Positions 25,926-34,265 of a DNA stretch of 64,000 bases are shown here, piece by piece (position 1 is the stretch's first letter; the number at the start of each line of letters is the position of its first letter). A program made the position numbers and the translations under genes. The notes below the pieces were generated by a model. The model saw only the letters and a list, made by a program, of their open reading frames with translations, made no database searches and was not told the origin of the DNA. Location of the stretch: contig DAISIR010000004.1 of the NCBI GenBank assembly GCA_036821905.1, positions 122,608-186,607 of the forward strand, in the 5' to 3' direction. This stretch comes from Brooklawnia sp937867175 (GTDB lineage Bacteria; Actinomycetota; Actinomycetes; Propionibacteriales; Propionibacteriaceae).

Positions 25926-26433
25926 CCAACGCGGCGCTGATCTGGGCGAAGATGGCGTCGTGGTCCAACTCTCCAGCGGTGTCGACCAGCCATCTGGGCT
26001 CCCCACCCCAGGCTTCGGTTTCGGCGTAGCGAACCACCACGTCGTCGAAGGTGAGCCGCGGCAGCCCCGGTACGGCCGGTCGGCCGGTCAGCCGTTCGGC
26101 GTGGGCAGTCAGGTCGGTGCAGACCACCTCGACGAACAGCAGCGGGACGCGGTACTGCGCAGCTAAGGCCGTCCACATCTGCCGGGCATAGGTCACGTAG
26201 TTGGCGGCGTCCACGATGACGTGCTGGCCGAGATCGAGATTGGCGCGGGCTACCTGCTCGGCGACCAGGTAGGCGGCAAGCCCGGTCGCAAACGAGCGCT
26301 CGAACTCGGCCCGCAGCAGGGCTGACTCCACCTCGTCCACATTCACCAGCACAGCTGGCAAGCGCGCCGCCAGCCCCCGCGCGACCGTGGTCTTGCCGAC
26401 ACCCGGCAGTCCTGCCATCGCGATCAACGCCAC
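25906..26433 (-). CDS. P-loop small-molecule kinase-like ATPase
   Basis: A 175-residue protein with Walker A GLPGVGKTTVARGLA at residues 8-22, then a DEV segment and HVIVDAANYV, the layout of AAA_33/zeta-toxin-like kinases that phosphorylate small molecules. The substrate is unknown. It starts at a GTG with GGAGG upstream, inside the end of the PH-domain gene (10-base overlap), so it is third in the birA-PH-kinase operon. It overlaps the convergent peptidase E gene by 20 bases. Confidence 0.75.
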   Translation of the reverse strand: MALIAMAGLPGVGKTTVARGLAARLPAVLVNVDEVESALLRAEFERSFATGLAAYLVAEQVARANLDLGQHVIVDAANYVTYARQMWTALAAQYRVPLLFVEVVCTDLTAHAERLTGRPAVPGLPRLTFDDVVVRYAETEAWGGEPRWLVDTAGELDHDAIFAQISAALARGLRG

Positions 26434-26921
26434 GGTTCCTCCGGTTCGGTACGGGGCGCCACATCGGCGACCAACTCGCTGACCGCCTGGTGCATGTCCT
26501 TGATGCGGGGCAGGTTGTCCAGCCGCAGCAGGTGGCCGGCGACGGTGGTGAGCAACAGCGTGCCGGACCCGAAGCCGAGGTCACCGGGACGGCGGCGATA
26601 GGTCACGTCGACCACCCGGTTCAGCGGCAGGTCGTGGCCGGTGCGCCCCAGGATTCCGCTTCGGGTGCGCAGCCGCTGGGTGGTCAGCGTGGTGCTGGTG
26701 GACGCCCACCTCAGCAGCGGGTTCACCACGAGCAACAAGACCAACGCCACCCCAACGCCGGCAACCACCGGGTGGCCCCACTGGCGGTCGTCCTCCGACA
26801 CGACGGCGAGCCCCACCCCGGCCAAGGCCGAGATGATCAGCAGTGCCACCACCGGCCAGATCAACACGCGGGCATGGGGGCGGGTCGTGGTCACCAATTC
26901 CTCGCCTTGGTTGAGCTTCAT
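26424..26921 (-). CDS. PH-domain (bPH2) membrane protein
   Basis: A 165-residue protein with two adjacent hydrophobic helices at about residues 20-40 and 49-70, followed by a bacterial PH-like domain. The pattern STTLTTQRLRTRSGILGRTGHDLPLNRVVDV is characteristic of DUF304/bPH2 proteins (positions about 75-107). Its role is unknown. The ATG overlaps the birA stop in ATGA. A PH protein next to birA is also found in mycobacteria (from memory). Confidence 0.8.
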   Translation of the reverse strand: MKLNQGEELVTTTRPHARVLIWPVVALLIISALAGVGLAVVSEDDRQWGHPVVAGVGVALVLLLVVNPLLRWASTSTTLTTQRLRTRSGILGRTGHDLPLNRVVDVTYRRRPGDLGFGSGTLLLTTVAGHLLRLDNLPRIKDMHQAVSELVADVAPRTEPEEPWR

Positions 26922-27709
26922 CTCAGGTGCACCACGTCTCCGGCCGCAAACGCCTCCACCTTGTCGCCGAAGGCGACCAGCAGTTCGCCATTCTCACCGA
27001 CTCCAACCGCTTGCCCGACCACGGAAGCTCGCTCAGCTGCCTGCTCGTCCAGATGGACGCGCACCCGCCGGCCGATCGTCGAGCATCCGGCTGCGTACTC
27101 CGCCCGCAGGTCGCTGCCGCCGTCCCAGCGATCGGCGAGGTCGGCCAGCCGACCGAGGATGGCCGCCAGCAGTGCGCTCTTGTCGGTGGGCAGACCGGCC
27201 ATCATCAGGCTGGTGGCACGCGGCACCGGCAATTCAGCCGGGGCCGTCGAGACGTTGATTCCCCAGCCGCAGATCGCTGCATCACCCGAGTCTGTAACTA
27301 CCCGCTCCGACAGGATGCCGCAGACCTTCTTCTGGTCGATCAGTACGTCGTTCGGCCACTTGAGAGTGACCCGGTCACCGCCACCCAGGTCGCGGATGCC
27401 GTCGGCCACCGCGAGGCCCACCAACAGCGACAGCCAGCCCCAGTCCAAGGCGGGACGCCGCGGTCGCAGCAAGACCGAAGTCGCCACCGACACACCTGGC
27501 GGCGACGTCCAGGTCCGCTCGAACCGGCCGCGCCCGGCGTCCTGGTGCTCGGCGACGAGCACGGCGCCGGCGGCTTCACCACGCCTGGCTGCGGCGGCCA
27601 TGTCGAAGTTCGTCGAACCGGTGGATCGGATACAGCGGACCCGCCAAGATGAATCCGGCCCAAGCAGGGCGATGATCCGGTCGGCATTGGCGGGCGGCGA
27701 AGCTGGCAT
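26918..27709 (-). CDS. birA: Biotin-[acyl-CoA-carboxylase] ligase
   Basis: A 263-residue ligase that activates biotin as biotinyl-AMP and attaches it to carboxylase lysines, here probably Lys549 of the alpha subunit at 31830-33584. The motifs STGSTNFDM, HQDAGRGRFERTW and TLKWPNDVLI, with KVCGILSE, mark the catalytic core and biotin loop. There is no N-terminal helix-turn-helix, so it is the non-regulatory form. I placed the start at the ATG at 27709; the extended frame overlaps accD5. It is divergent from accD5 with only 18 bases between start codons. Confidence 0.94.
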   Translation of the reverse strand: MPASPPANADRIIALLGPDSSWRVRCIRSTGSTNFDMAAAARRGEAAGAVLVAEHQDAGRGRFERTWTSPPGVSVATSVLLRPRRPALDWGWLSLLVGLAVADGIRDLGGGDRVTLKWPNDVLIDQKKVCGILSERVVTDSGDAAICGWGINVSTAPAELPVPRATSLMMAGLPTDKSALLAAILGRLADLADRWDGGSDLRAEYAAGCSTIGRRVRVHLDEQAAERASVVGQAVGVGENGELLVAFGDKVEAFAAGDVVHLR

Positions 27710-27714
27710 ACGGC

Positions 27715-27720
27715 TATCTT
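27715..27720 (+). promoter_or_regulatory. Leaderless promoter -10 for accD5 (TATCTT)
   Basis: TATCTT ends seven bases before the ATG at 27728. The whole birA-accD5 gap is 18 bases, so the upstream promoter parts must lie inside birA. Confidence 0.5.
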
Positions 27721-27727
27721 GGTCGGC

Positions 27728-29305
27728 ATGGAGGTCGACATCAAAACCACGGCCGGCAAGCTGGCTGACCTCGGGATGCGGATGGACGAGGCCGTCCACG
27801 CCTCAGGTGCGCAGGCGGTGGTGAAGCAGCATGCGCGCGGCAAGATGACCGCCCGGGAACGCATCCACGCCCTGCTCGATGAGGGCACCTTCTCCGAGAT
27901 GGACGAGTTCGCTCGGCACCGCAGCACCGCGTTCGGGCTCGAGAGTCGGCGTCCTTACGGCGACGGCGTGATCATCGGCGTGGGCGCGATACATGGCCGG
28001 CCCGTCTGCGTCTTCAGTCAGGACGTGGGCATCTTCGGCGGCTCGCTGGGTGAGGTCTACGGCACCAAGATCGCCAAGATCATCGATTTCGCCACCACCA
28101 CTGGTTGCCCGCTGATCGGGATCAATGAGGGCGGCGGCGCCCGCATTCAAGAAGGCGTCGGCTCACTCGGCGCCTACGGCGACATCTTCCTTCGCAACGT
28201 TCACGCCTCCGGGGTCATCCCCCAGATCAGCTTGATCATGGGGGCAGCGGCCGGCGGGCACGTCTACTCCCCCGCACTGACCGACTTCGTCGTCATGGTC
28301 GACCAGACCAGTCAGATGTTCATCACCGGCCCCGAGGTGATCCGCACCGTCACCGGCGAGGACGTCTCGATGGAGGAGTTGGGTGGCGGTCGCACCCACA
28401 ACACCAAATCAGGCAACGCGCACTACTTGGCGGCCGACGAAGCCGATGCGTTGGAGTACGTTCGGGAGTTGATCACCTACCTGCCGCAGAACAACCTGGA
28501 GGACGCCCCGGTCTACGAGTTCGCCGAGACCGCCGACCTGGACTTCACCGACCACGATCGCAAACTGGACACACTGATTCCGGACAATCCCTCGCACGCC
28601 TATGACATGCGTGATGTCATCCGGACCGTGGTCGACGAGGACGAGTTCCTGGAGATCATGGCGTTGTACGCACCCAACATCATCTGCGGCTTCGCCCGCA
28701 TCGAGGGACGCAGCATCGGCATCGTTGCCAACCAGCCGCTGGTGCTGGCCGGCTGTCTGGACACCAAGGCGTCCGAGAAGGCGGCCCGCTTCGTCCGCAC
28801 CTGCGACGCGTTCAACGTCCCGGTACTCACCTTCGTCGATGTGCCGGGCTTCCTACCCGGCGTCGAGCAGGAGTACGACGGCATCATCCGGCGGGGCGCC
28901 AAGTTGATCTACGCCTACGCCGAGGCCACCGTCCCGCTGATGACCGTCATCACCCGCAAGGCTTACGGTGGTGCCTACATCGTGATGGGCTCCAAGCACC
29001 TGGGCGCCGACGTCAACCTGGCCTGGCCGACCGCACAGATCGCGGTGATGGGCGCCGAGGGTGCGGTGAAGATCCTCTACCGCAAAGAGCTCGCGTCGGC
29101 CGAAGACCCGGCCGCCGCCAACGCCGAGTTGCTGGACCGATACAACCTGGAACTGGCGAACCCCTACCTGGCAGCTGAGCGCGGATACGTCGACCAGGTC
29201 ATCCACCCGCACGAGACCCGCTCGCAGGTGATCCGGTTCCTGCGGCTGCTGCGCACCAAACGCGACACATTGCCGCCCAAGAAGCACGGGAACATCCCGC
29301 TATGA
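27728..29305 (+). CDS. accD5: Acyl-CoA (propionyl-CoA) carboxylase beta subunit
   Basis: A 525-residue carboxyltransferase that moves CO2 from carboxybiotin to an acyl-CoA, most likely propionyl-CoA to give methylmalonyl-CoA. The crotonase-like halves each carry their oxyanion-hole glycines: GGGARIQEGV with MGAAAGGHVYSPALTD, and VPGFLPGVEQEYDGIIRRGAK with RKAYGGAYIVM. The ATG at 27728 is chosen; the TTG at 27719 lies in the -10. The order birA, accD5, accE, maf agrees with propionyl-CoA carboxylase loci in other actinobacteria. The 12S subunit of transcarboxylase is related, but the adjacent epsilon subunit favours a carboxylase. Confidence 0.93.
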   Translation: MEVDIKTTAGKLADLGMRMDEAVHASGAQAVVKQHARGKMTARERIHALLDEGTFSEMDEFARHRSTAFGLESRRPYGDGVIIGVGAIHGRPVCVFSQDVGIFGGSLGEVYGTKIAKIIDFATTTGCPLIGINEGGGARIQEGVGSLGAYGDIFLRNVHASGVIPQISLIMGAAAGGHVYSPALTDFVVMVDQTSQMFITGPEVIRTVTGEDVSMEELGGGRTHNTKSGNAHYLAADEADALEYVRELITYLPQNNLEDAPVYEFAETADLDFTDHDRKLDTLIPDNPSHAYDMRDVIRTVVDEDEFLEIMALYAPNIICGFARIEGRSIGIVANQPLVLAGCLDTKASEKAARFVRTCDAFNVPVLTFVDVPGFLPGVEQEYDGIIRRGAKLIYAYAEATVPLMTVITRKAYGGAYIVMGSKHLGADVNLAWPTAQIAVMGAEGAVKILYRKELASAEDPAAANAELLDRYNLELANPYLAAERGYVDQVIHPHETRSQVIRFLRLLRTKRDTLPPKKHGNIPL

Positions 29306-29526
29306 GTGCCCACGATGCCATCGCCACCTTCGAGGTGGTGCGCGGCCACCCCGACGAGGACGAACTGGCGGCGGCGGTGGTCGTCCTGGCGGCCGCCTTG
29401 GCCGAGCCGGGCCCGGCGCGTCCCAACACTGACCGCCCGATCGCGGGCGGCTGGAACTCGTACTGGCGCAAGGTCCGCGAGCCCTTCGTCCATGGCCCCG
29501 AGGCCTGGGTGGGCAGCCTGCGTTGA
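29302..29526 (+). CDS. accE: Acyl-CoA carboxylase epsilon subunit
   Basis: A 74-residue actinobacterial epsilon subunit that stabilises the alpha-beta carboxylase complex. It has the family pattern: an opening strand FEVVRGHPDEDELAA, an Ala-rich helix, and the C-terminal W-rich stretch GGWNSYWRKVREP. The start overlaps the beta-subunit stop in ATGA. Its presence separates this enzyme from the biotin transcarboxylase. Confidence 0.88.
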   Translation: MSAHDAIATFEVVRGHPDEDELAAAVVVLAAALAEPGPARPNTDRPIAGGWNSYWRKVREPFVHGPEAWVGSLR

Positions 29527-29633
29527 GCGGGCACCGGTCTCCTCCCGAGCAGCGGAAATGCGCCGTTCCCGCCACAGGAAACCAGCCATCCATTTGAATT
29601 GTGACCATCCGAACCAACAGTCAGGAGTCCCCC

Positions 29634-29669
29634 ATGACCGCCGTTGACGACATCCTCGGCAGGCCGTGA
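29634..29669 (+). CDS. Possible 11-codon leader peptide before maf
   Basis: AGGAG at 29623-29627 is followed six bases later by an ATG that opens an 11-codon frame (MTAVDDILGRP). Its TGA overlaps the maf ATG at 29669 as TGATG. A good ribosome site and the overlap suggest it is translated and coupled to maf. It may be a leader peptide or a degraded small gene. The rest of the 142-base gap has no other feature I can support. Confidence 0.35.
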   Translation: MTAVDDILGRP

Positions 29670-30328
29670 TGACCGGTCATCTGCGAGTTCCGCAGCCGCG
29701 GCGGGTGATCCTGGCCTCCGCCTCGCCCGCCAGGTTGCACAGCCTGCGCCAAGCCGGTCTGGACCCTGAGGTGATCGTCCCCCAGGTGGACGAGGGATCA
29801 CTGCATCTGCCGGGGGCGCCCGAGTTGACGACCGCACGGGCTCGAATGAAAGGCGAGGCGGCACTGGAGTCGCTGCGTGAGCGCGGCGAGTTGGACGAAC
29901 CGCTCGTCCTGTTGGCCTGTGACTCGATGCTGGAGATCGAGGGACGCGTCCACGGCAAGCCGGGCACCCCGGAGGCGGCCGTCGTCCGCTGGTATCGCAT
30001 GCGCGGTCGCCAAGGGCTGCTCTACACCGGGCACTACGTCGCCTTGGTGCTCAGCCCCGAAGATGTGCGTCACCAGGTTCGGGTGGCCGCGACCGGGGTG
30101 ACGTTCGCCGATCTGACCGACGCCGAGATCGCCGCCTACGCTGCCACCGGTGAACCCCAGCGCGTGGCCGGCGCATTTACGATCGACGGGTACGGGGGCG
30201 CGTTCGTGACCCGGATCACCGGTGACCCCCACAACGTGGTCGGTATCTCGCTGCCATTGGTGCGCCAGATGCTGCTCGACCTGGGGGTGGCCTGGCACCT
30301 GCTGTGGCGGACCCCCGAATCCGGTTGA
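29669..30328 (+). CDS. maf: Maf nucleoside-triphosphate pyrophosphatase
   Basis: A 219-residue Maf/YhdE-family enzyme that hydrolyses non-canonical or excess nucleoside triphosphates and can affect septum formation. The opening VILASASPARLHSLRQAG is the signature loop with the basic residues, and LLACDSMLEIEGRVHGKPG provides the metal site. SLPLVRQMLLDLG is the conserved C terminus. No separate ribosome site is seen beyond the tiny frame that overlaps its start, so translational coupling is likely. Its stop abuts that of corA in the palindrome TGATCA with no base between. Confidence 0.9.
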   Translation: MTGHLRVPQPRRVILASASPARLHSLRQAGLDPEVIVPQVDEGSLHLPGAPELTTARARMKGEAALESLRERGELDEPLVLLACDSMLEIEGRVHGKPGTPEAAVVRWYRMRGRQGLLYTGHYVALVLSPEDVRHQVRVAATGVTFADLTDAEIAAYAATGEPQRVAGAFTIDGYGGAFVTRITGDPHNVVGISLPLVRQMLLDLGVAWHLLWRTPESG

Positions 30329-31309
30329 TCAGATCCAGTCGTAGCGCTTGAACATCACGTACAGCACCACCACCGCAACCACGACGATGCCAAGCGCCAG
30401 CCACAGTCCCAACGGCTGCCCGAAGCCCAGATACGGCACGTTCATGCCGAACCAGCCGGTGACCAGAGTGGGCACCGCGATGATCGCCGCCCAACCCGAC
30501 AGCTTCTTCATCACCACGTTGAGCCGCATGTCGTTGAGCGACAGGTTGGTCTCGAAGATGCTGCCGACCAGGTCACGCAACGATTCAGTCCACTCCGCCT
30601 CCCGCTGTACATGGTCGTAGAGGTCGTCGAAGTAGTAGCGCAGCCGCTCGTCCCACCCCATGGCGTGACCGTGCCGAACCACCACATTGACCACATCACG
30701 CATGGGCAGCACCAACCTGCGCACCTCCACCAGTTCGCGGCGCAACTGGTAGGCCCGTCGGGAGACCTGCCGAGTCTGCGGTTTCTCGGCGAAGAGCAGG
30801 TCCTCCAAGGCCTCCATGCCGTCGTCGAGTTGTCCGGTGACCTCGTCGTGCGCGTCGACGATGACGTCCAGCAGCGTGTGCAGCAGGCCGCCGACCCCAA
30901 ACCTAACCAGCCCGGGGTCCTCGTCCCACCTGCGCATCAGGGTGGCGACATCGAAACCGTCATCGGTGCGGACCGTGATCAACCCGTTGGGCACCATGAA
31001 CGCCGACACGCGGGTCGCCCGAACCCTCGATTCGAAGCCCGGCACGTCGATCAGCCGGACGGAGTAGGCCTGCACGAACACGTGCTCGGCGTGCCAGACG
31101 GCCTTCGGCCGCTCTTGGGGGGCCAGCGCATCTTCAACCGCGTGGGAACTGAAGTTCAACTCGCCGGCCAGCCGGTCCAGCAGCTCGGGCGTCGGCTCGC
31201 ACAGATCGAACCAAACCAGCACATTCGGGTCGGCGAGGTACCGGTCGAGGGCGTCCAACTCGAAGTCGGACGCGATCAACTGCCCGTCCCGCCAGACCCG
31301 CGAGCTCAT
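30329..31309 (-). CDS. corA: CorA-family magnesium/divalent-cation channel
   Basis: A 326-residue pentameric metal-ion channel. A large cytoplasmic domain of about 265 residues comes first, then two C-terminal helices. The selectivity motif GMN occurs as GWFGMNVPYLG at the end of the first helix, and the protein ends in the basic segment FKRYDWI typical of the family. The start overlaps the Nudix gene stop in ATGA, so the two form a short operon. Cobalt or nickel may also pass. Confidence 0.92.
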   Translation of the reverse strand: MSSRVWRDGQLIASDFELDALDRYLADPNVLVWFDLCEPTPELLDRLAGELNFSSHAVEDALAPQERPKAVWHAEHVFVQAYSVRLIDVPGFESRVRATRVSAFMVPNGLITVRTDDGFDVATLMRRWDEDPGLVRFGVGGLLHTLLDVIVDAHDEVTGQLDDGMEALEDLLFAEKPQTRQVSRRAYQLRRELVEVRRLVLPMRDVVNVVVRHGHAMGWDERLRYYFDDLYDHVQREAEWTESLRDLVGSIFETNLSLNDMRLNVVMKKLSGWAAIIAVPTLVTGWFGMNVPYLGFGQPLGLWLALGIVVVAVVVLYVMFKRYDWI

Positions 31310-31797
31310 CTGGGCAGTCCCTCCAGCACCACGTCGGCGGGGTTCGCAACCGCCACCTCGATCTGCGCGCGGTCGGCGTCGGGGATCGGGGCGGGCAGGT
31401 CAGCCAGTGGGAACCAGCCCACCTCGCTCGATTCGTCGTCGCCGACCCGGGGTTCGCCGGAGACCCAGGCCGCCCGCACCGTGTGCTCCAAGTAGGTGGT
31501 CACGTCGCCGTTGTTGTAGCGGACCGGGCCGATGACGCCGACGTTGACCAGTCGGTCGACGGCGATCCGGACGCCCGTTTCCTCCAGGCACTCGCGGATG
31601 GCGGACTGGCCGACCTCTTCTCCGGGATCCATGATGCCCTTGACCGGGGTCCAAGTGCCGTCGTCGCTGCGGCGCACCAACAGCACCTCCTTCGGCTCAT
31701 CGAGGGGACGCAACACCACCGCGCAAACGCCGGGGAGCCACAGCGGGGTGTGTCCCACCTTGGCACGCAGAGCCAGCACGAAATCAGGAGTCGGCAT
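31306..31797 (-). CDS. Nudix hydrolase
   Basis: A 163-residue hydrolase of nucleoside diphosphates linked to another moiety. The Nudix box occupies residues 54-76, with the REXXEE core as RECLEETG. The substrate is not evident. The ATG lies six bases after TACGCT, in a 32-base divergent gap with the carboxylase alpha gene, so it is likely leaderless. It is coupled to corA by a four-base overlap. Confidence 0.9.
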   Translation of the reverse strand: MPTPDFVLALRAKVGHTPLWLPGVCAVVLRPLDEPKEVLLVRRSDDGTWTPVKGIMDPGEEVGQSAIRECLEETGVRIAVDRLVNVGVIGPVRYNNGDVTTYLEHTVRAAWVSGEPRVGDDESSEVGWFPLADLPAPIPDADRAQIEVAVANPADVVLEGLPR

Positions 31798-31803
31798 GAC
31801 CCA

Positions 31804-31809
31804 AGCGTA
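31804..31809 (-). promoter_or_regulatory. Leaderless promoter -10 for Nudix gene (TACGCT)
   Basis: TACGCT ends six bases before the ATG at 31797. It is back to back with the carboxylase promoter at 31817. Confidence 0.55.
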
Positions 31810-31816
31810 GAACCCT

Positions 31817-31822
31817 TAGACT
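31817..31822 (+). promoter_or_regulatory. Leaderless promoter -10 for carboxylase alpha gene (TAGACT)
   Basis: TAGACT ends seven bases before the ATG at 31830. The two divergent -10 boxes are seven bases apart, so the promoters must compete or share flanking DNA. Confidence 0.55.
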
Positions 31823-31829
31823 CCCAAGC

Positions 31830-33584
31830 ATGACGATCAACAAGCTGCTGGTGGCCAACCGCGGCGAGATCGCAGTGCGAGTCATCCGGGCGGCCCGGGA
31901 CGCGGGCATCAGCTCGGTCGCGGTCTACGCCGATTCGGACGCCGCTGCGCTCTTCGTCGACCTGGCCGATGAGGCCTTCGCGCTCAACGGAGCAACCCCT
32001 GCGGAGACCTACCTCAACCAGGCCAAGCTGATCGAGATCGCCAAGCGCAGCGGGGCGGACGCTGTGCACCCGGGCTACGGCTTCCTGTCGGAGAATGCCG
32101 GCTTCGCTCAGACGGTGATCGACACCGGGATGACGTGGATCGGCCCGTCCCCCGACGCCATCGAGTCGCTCGGCGACAAGGTGAAAGCCCGCCACATCGC
32201 GCAGAAGGTCGGTGCACCCTTGGTGCCAGGCACCCCCGATCCGGTTGCCGACGCCGACGAAGTGGTTGCCTTCGCCCAAGCCCACGGACTGCCGGTCGCC
32301 ATCAAGGCGGCCTTCGGTGGCGGTGGTCGCGGTCTGAGAGTGGCCAGGCGGATGGACGAGATCACCGAACTGTTCAACTCCGCCACGCGGGAGGCAGTGA
32401 CAGCGTTCGGACGCGGCGAATGCTTCGTCGAGCGGTACCTCGATCGGCCACGCCATGTCGAGACGCAGTGTCTGGCGGACCGCTACGGCCAGGTGGTCGT
32501 GGTTTCGACGCGCGATTGCTCCCTGCAGCGTCGGCACCAGAAGCTGGTCGAGGAGGCGCCGGCCCCGTTCCTGTCCCCCGAGCAGGCGACCCGTCTGTAT
32601 GAGGCGTCGCGTGCGATCCTGCGCGAGGCACGCTACGTAGGGGCCGGCACGTGTGAGTTCCTGGTTGGTCTCGACGGCACGATCAGCTTCCTGGAGGTCA
32701 ACACACGCCTCCAGGTTGAGCATCCGGTGAGCGAAGAGGTCACCGGGTGGGACTTGGTCCGCTGGCAATTCGAAATCGCCGAGGGAGCTCACCTGCCGGC
32801 CGCCGATCCGACCGTGATCGGTCACTCCATCGAGTTGCGCATCAACGCCGAGGATCCCGGACGTGGTTTCATGCCAGCCCCCGGCACACTGACCAGATGG
32901 CGTCCCCCAACCGGGCCGGGCGTGCGGATGGAAGAGGGCTACCGCCGCGGGATGACAGTGCCCGGCGCCTTCGACTCGCTGCTCGGCAAGTTGATCATCA
33001 CCGGGCCGAACCGCCACGAATGCCTGGCCCGCGCCCGCCGTGCGCTGGACGAGTTCATCGTCGACGGCATGCCGACTGTGGTGCCGTTCCACAAGCTGCT
33101 TCTGCGAGATCCGGCGTTCATCGCCGAGGACGGCCACTTCCGGGTGCACACGAACTGGATCGAGACCGAGTTTGACGGTCAGATCGAACCGTACTCGGGC
33201 GAACTCGGTGAACCAGATGAGCCGGTGCCGAGCCGCACGGTGGTGGTGGAGGTAAATGGGCGGCGTCTTGAGGTCAAGGTGCCTGCGAACTTGGGTGGCG
33301 GCGGCGCCCCGGTCAAACCGAAGAAGCCGGTTCGGCGGGCGCGGGGCGCCAAGGTCTCCGAGGCTTCCGGTAACGACCTGACCTCACCCATGCAGGGCAC
33401 CATCGTGAAGACCGGCGTCTCGGACGGCGACACGGTCGCCGAGGGAGACTTGGTCGCCGTTCTGGAGGCCATGAAGATGGAGCAGCCGATCAGCGCCCAT
33501 CGGGGCGGCGTCGTTCAGGGGTTGGTCGAGGCCGGGACGGCGCTCGGTTCGGGTGATGTCATCTGCCAGATCGTCGACGACTGA
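31830..33584 (+). CDS. accA3: Acyl-CoA carboxylase biotinylated alpha subunit
   Basis: A 584-residue protein that joins biotin carboxylase (residues 1 to about 450) to a biotin carboxyl carrier domain (about 510-584). It carboxylates its own biotin with ATP and bicarbonate, then serves the beta subunit at 27728-29305. Biotin carboxylase hallmarks are KLLVANRGEIAVRVIRAA, HPGYGFLSEN, AAFGGGGRGLRVA and FLEVNTRLQVEHPVSE. The carrier motif EAMKMEQPI places biotin on Lys549. It is likely leaderless. A strong hairpin follows at 33591-33647. Confidence 0.94.
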   Translation: MTINKLLVANRGEIAVRVIRAARDAGISSVAVYADSDAAALFVDLADEAFALNGATPAETYLNQAKLIEIAKRSGADAVHPGYGFLSENAGFAQTVIDTGMTWIGPSPDAIESLGDKVKARHIAQKVGAPLVPGTPDPVADADEVVAFAQAHGLPVAIKAAFGGGGRGLRVARRMDEITELFNSATREAVTAFGRGECFVERYLDRPRHVETQCLADRYGQVVVVSTRDCSLQRRHQKLVEEAPAPFLSPEQATRLYEASRAILREARYVGAGTCEFLVGLDGTISFLEVNTRLQVEHPVSEEVTGWDLVRWQFEIAEGAHLPAADPTVIGHSIELRINAEDPGRGFMPAPGTLTRWRPPTGPGVRMEEGYRRGMTVPGAFDSLLGKLIITGPNRHECLARARRALDEFIVDGMPTVVPFHKLLLRDPAFIAEDGHFRVHTNWIETEFDGQIEPYSGELGEPDEPVPSRTVVVEVNGRRLEVKVPANLGGGGAPVKPKKPVRRARGAKVSEASGNDLTSPMQGTIVKTGVSDGDTVAEGDLVAVLEAMKMEQPISAHRGGVVQGLVEAGTALGSGDVICQIVDD

Positions 33585-33590
33585 GGACGC

Positions 33591-33647
33591 CCGAAGTCGC
33601 CACCTGTCAGCGAGTCACGATTTCGCCGGTGGTGGCGCCCACTTCGG
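33591..33647 (+). terminator. Hairpin terminator after carboxylase alpha gene
   Basis: CCGAAGT-CGCCACC (33591-33604) pairs with GGTGGCG and ACTTCGG (33631-33637 and 33641-33647), 14 base pairs with a three-base bulge. It begins six bases after the stop codon. No T-tract is present. The 76-base gap also holds a weak CAAGAT -10 for the next gene. Confidence 0.6.
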
Positions 33648-33660
33648 ACAAGATGACGCA

Positions 33661-34191
33661 ATGAAGATGTCCGATGGGCACGCCGTCCTCCAGGTGGGCG
33701 TCCCCGAGCTTGAGGACTGGATCGTGGCGCGCACCCGTCACTACGATGCCCGCTATCTCAGCTCTGACCCCCGGTTCCGGCACGCGCACATCACGGTCCT
33801 GGCACCGTTGCGGCGCGGCGAGTGCGACCTCGCAGCGATGGCGCGGATCGCTGCCTCCACGGCTGCCTTCGATTTCGCGTTGCGCGACCTTGCGGTCTTC
33901 GCGAACGGATGCATCCACCTGCCGCCGTTTCCGGATGCGCCGTTCCGTGAACTGACCCGGCGCGCCTGGGCGGCCCATCCCACCGCGGTGCCCAATGGCG
34001 CTCCTGATCCGGCTCCGCACCTGACGGTCGACATGATCGGTCCGGCGGTGACGCTGACCTCCACCCGGGCGCTGCTGGACGATGTGATCCCGGTCGTCTG
34101 CCGGGCGCGAGCGCTCGAGTTGGTCTGGTACCAGGCGGACAATTGCCATCTGCTGGAGCGCTGGGAAATGGAATCCAGGCAACTGCACTGA
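33661..34191 (+). CDS. 2H phosphodiesterase (2'-5' RNA ligase-like)
   Basis: A 176-residue 2H-superfamily protein. The two HxT motifs that form the active site are HITV at residues 43-46 and HLTV at 120-123, in symmetrical lobes. Family members hydrolyse or ligate 2',3'- or 2',5'-phosphodiesters in RNA or nucleotides. I placed the start at the ATG at 33661, with CAAGAT ending six bases upstream; the longer frame overlaps the terminator and has no family similarity. It is convergent with the dehydrogenase-like gene. Confidence 0.78.
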   Translation: MKMSDGHAVLQVGVPELEDWIVARTRHYDARYLSSDPRFRHAHITVLAPLRRGECDLAAMARIAASTAAFDFALRDLAVFANGCIHLPPFPDAPFRELTRRAWAAHPTAVPNGAPDPAPHLTVDMIGPAVTLTSTRALLDDVIPVVCRARALELVWYQADNCHLLERWEMESRQLH

Positions 34192-34245
34192 AGCTCAGTC
34201 GGCCTCTGCGGTGTGACGAAGATCTGGGCAGGGAACCGAGCCGCC

Positions 34246-34265
34246 GATCCCCCGCCCGCGGGATC
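34246..34265. terminator. Small hairpin between convergent genes
   Basis: GATCCC (34246-34251) and GGGATC (34260-34265) form a six-base stem with an eight-base loop in the 72-base gap between the 2H phosphodiesterase and dehydrogenase-like genes. It touches the stop codon of the latter. Probably a bidirectional terminator. Confidence 0.4.
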
